From positions 124,001 to 188,000 of the forward strand of contig NZ_JAQZAN010000010.1 in the NCBI RefSeq assembly GCF_028737255.1: 64,000 bases of DNA. The letters are read 5' to 3'. The stretch is from Actinomycetospora straminea (GTDB lineage: Bacteria > Actinomycetota > Actinomycetes > Mycobacteriales > Pseudonocardiaceae). This document shows positions 63,200 through 64,000 of the stretch, piece by piece. The notes beneath the pieces are model-generated. The model searched no databases. It was not told where the DNA came from and was given only the letters and a program-made list of their open reading frames with translations. Position 1 is the first letter of the stretch. Each line of letters begins with the position of its first letter. The translations under genes and the position numbers were made by a program.

Positions 63200-64000
63200 T
63201 CAGCTGGTCGCGCTGTCCAGGGCGATGGCGTGGCCGAGGCGCTGTTGCTTGGTCCGGAGGTAGCGCAGGTTGTCCGGGCCGGCGGCGGGCGGCAGGCCGA
63301 CGCGCTCGAGGATCTCGAGGCCGTAGCCCGCGAGCCCGGTGTACTTCGCCGGGTTGTTGGTGATCAGCCGCAACCGGCTGACGCCCAGGTCGGCGAGGAT
63401 CTGCGCACCGGTGCCGTAGGTGCGGGTGTCGACGGGCAGGCCCTGGACGGTGTTGGCGTCGACGGTGTCGAGGCCGGTGTCCTGCAGCGCGTAGGCGCGG
63501 ATCTTGTGCGCCAGGCCGATGCCGCGACCCTCGTGCCCCCGCAGGTAGACCAGCACCCCGGCGCCCTCGGCGGTGATCGCGCGCAGCGCCTGCTCGAACT
63601 GCGCGCCGCAGTCGCAGCGCAGGGAGCCCAGGACGTCGCCGGTCAGGCACTCGCTGTGCACGCGCACGAGGGCTCCCCGTGGCGAGCGGCCGGCGGCCGC
63701 CGCGTCCCCGTGCACCAGCGCGAGGTGCTCCGTGTCGTCGACGGTGGAGCGGTAGGCGACGGCCCGGAAGAGCCCGGCCGCGGTCGGCATCGCGGAGGTC
63801 GCGACGTGCTCGACGAAGCTCTCGGTGGCGCGACGGTGGCGCACGAGGTCGGAGATCGCGACGACCGGCAGGTCGTGCTCGGCCGCGAAGCGGGTCAGCG
63901 CCGGCCCGCGGAGCATGCCGCCCTCGTCGTCGACGATCTCGCCGATGACCCCGACCGGGGTGCGGCCGGCCAGCCGGAGCAGGTCGACCGCGGCCTCGGT
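63200..64000 (-). CDS. ribBA: RibBA, bifunctional riboflavin biosynthesis protein (5' part outside window)
   Basis: The visible 266 codons hold the end of the DHBP synthase (RibB) domain (GRTPVGVIGEIVDDEGGM) and the complete GTP cyclohydrolase II (RibA) domain: SECLTGDVLGSLRCDCGAQF gives the zinc Cys residues, YLRGHEGRGIGL and the GTP-site DTRTYGTGAQIL follow. It makes the two precursors of riboflavin from GTP and ribulose 5-phosphate. The N-terminus runs off the right edge. Confidence 0.96.
   Translation of the reverse strand, partial: TEAAVDLLRLAGRTPVGVIGEIVDDEGGMLRGPALTRFAAEHDLPVVAISDLVRHRRATESFVEHVATSAMPTAAGLFRAVAYRSTVDDTEHLALVHGDAAAAGRSPRGALVRVHSECLTGDVLGSLRCDCGAQFEQALRAITAEGAGVLVYLRGHEGRGIGLAHKIRAYALQDTGLDTVDANTVQGLPVDTRTYGTGAQILADLGVSRLRLITNNPAKYTGLAGYGLEILERVGLPPAAGPDNLRYLRTKQQRLGHAIALDSATS

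Overview
The window is very GC-rich, uses many GTG starts and GTGA/ATGA stop-start overlaps, and carries several gene types typical of Actinobacteria: a BTAD (SARP-type) regulator, a 7Fe ferredoxin, an MmyB-type XRE regulator, and what looks like a piece of a mycothiol-dependent isomerase family protein. A free-living member of the Pseudonocardiales is my best guess, from gene content alone. No rRNA, tRNA, CRISPR array or phage is visible.

Layout. 1-7.3 kb (minus strand): an eight-gene acyl-CoA catabolic operon, tightly overlapping, with enoyl-CoA hydratase, APH-type kinase, two SDRs, two acyl-CoA dehydrogenases, an OB-fold/zinc-ribbon protein and a thiolase-fold enzyme. A transporter-SDR pair (7.5-9.6 kb) diverges from it and an alcohol dehydrogenase (9.6-10.6 kb) follows. 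Two strong palindromes in the divergent promoter, plus a weaker third copy before the dehydrogenase, suggest one regulon. 10.7-15.3 kb: an exported acetamidase/formamidase-like protein on the minus strand; on the plus strand a ykkC/guanidine-I riboswitch, a ureohydrolase that fits guanidine hydrolase (GdmH) better than agmatinase, and an overlapping sodium:solute symporter. This looks like a guanidine uptake and hydrolysis cassette. 15.5-17.6 kb: malate synthase G. 17.9-24.8 kb: a cell-surface glycan locus (methyltransferase, GT-C-like membrane protein, flippase, GT4, DUF2304 plus GT2) with more A/T-ending codons than its surroundings.

25-39 kb: a tryptophan-dioxygenase-like protein, an IS110 transposase remnant broken by a 7-bp repeat expansion, a Na+/H+ antiporter, two cupins (one of the dihydroxyacetophenone dioxygenase type), xylose isomerase, two giant ATPase regulators, an alpha/beta hydrolase and a second one broken by a frameshift. 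39.1-47.5 kb: an operon with two HyuA-like subunits and a small zinc-ribbon subunit (acetophenone/acetone carboxylase-like, but with no HyuB-like subunit), a small unknown gene, a thiolase and a feruloyl-CoA synthase-like ligase; a ferredoxin with its own promoter follows.

47.4-56.4 kb: assorted hydrolases, two decayed genes (truncated isomerase, internally deleted cupin), an SDR/XRE pair, a DUF1275 membrane protein, a dehalogenase-like hydrolase with an operator-rich promoter, a 53-residue membrane protein, and a heparin-lyase-like secreted protein with a long Ser/Arg/Asp tail. 56.4-64 kb: a ThDP enzyme, an HSL esterase, a sterol desaturase-type hydroxylase divergent from a TetR gene, a butyrolactone-receptor-like TetR with its own palindrome, a hydrolase/GntR divergent pair with a shared operator, and the 3' part of ribBA.

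The window is mostly catabolic and regulatory accessory DNA. The most informative system is the guanidine cassette at 12.49-15.30 kb.
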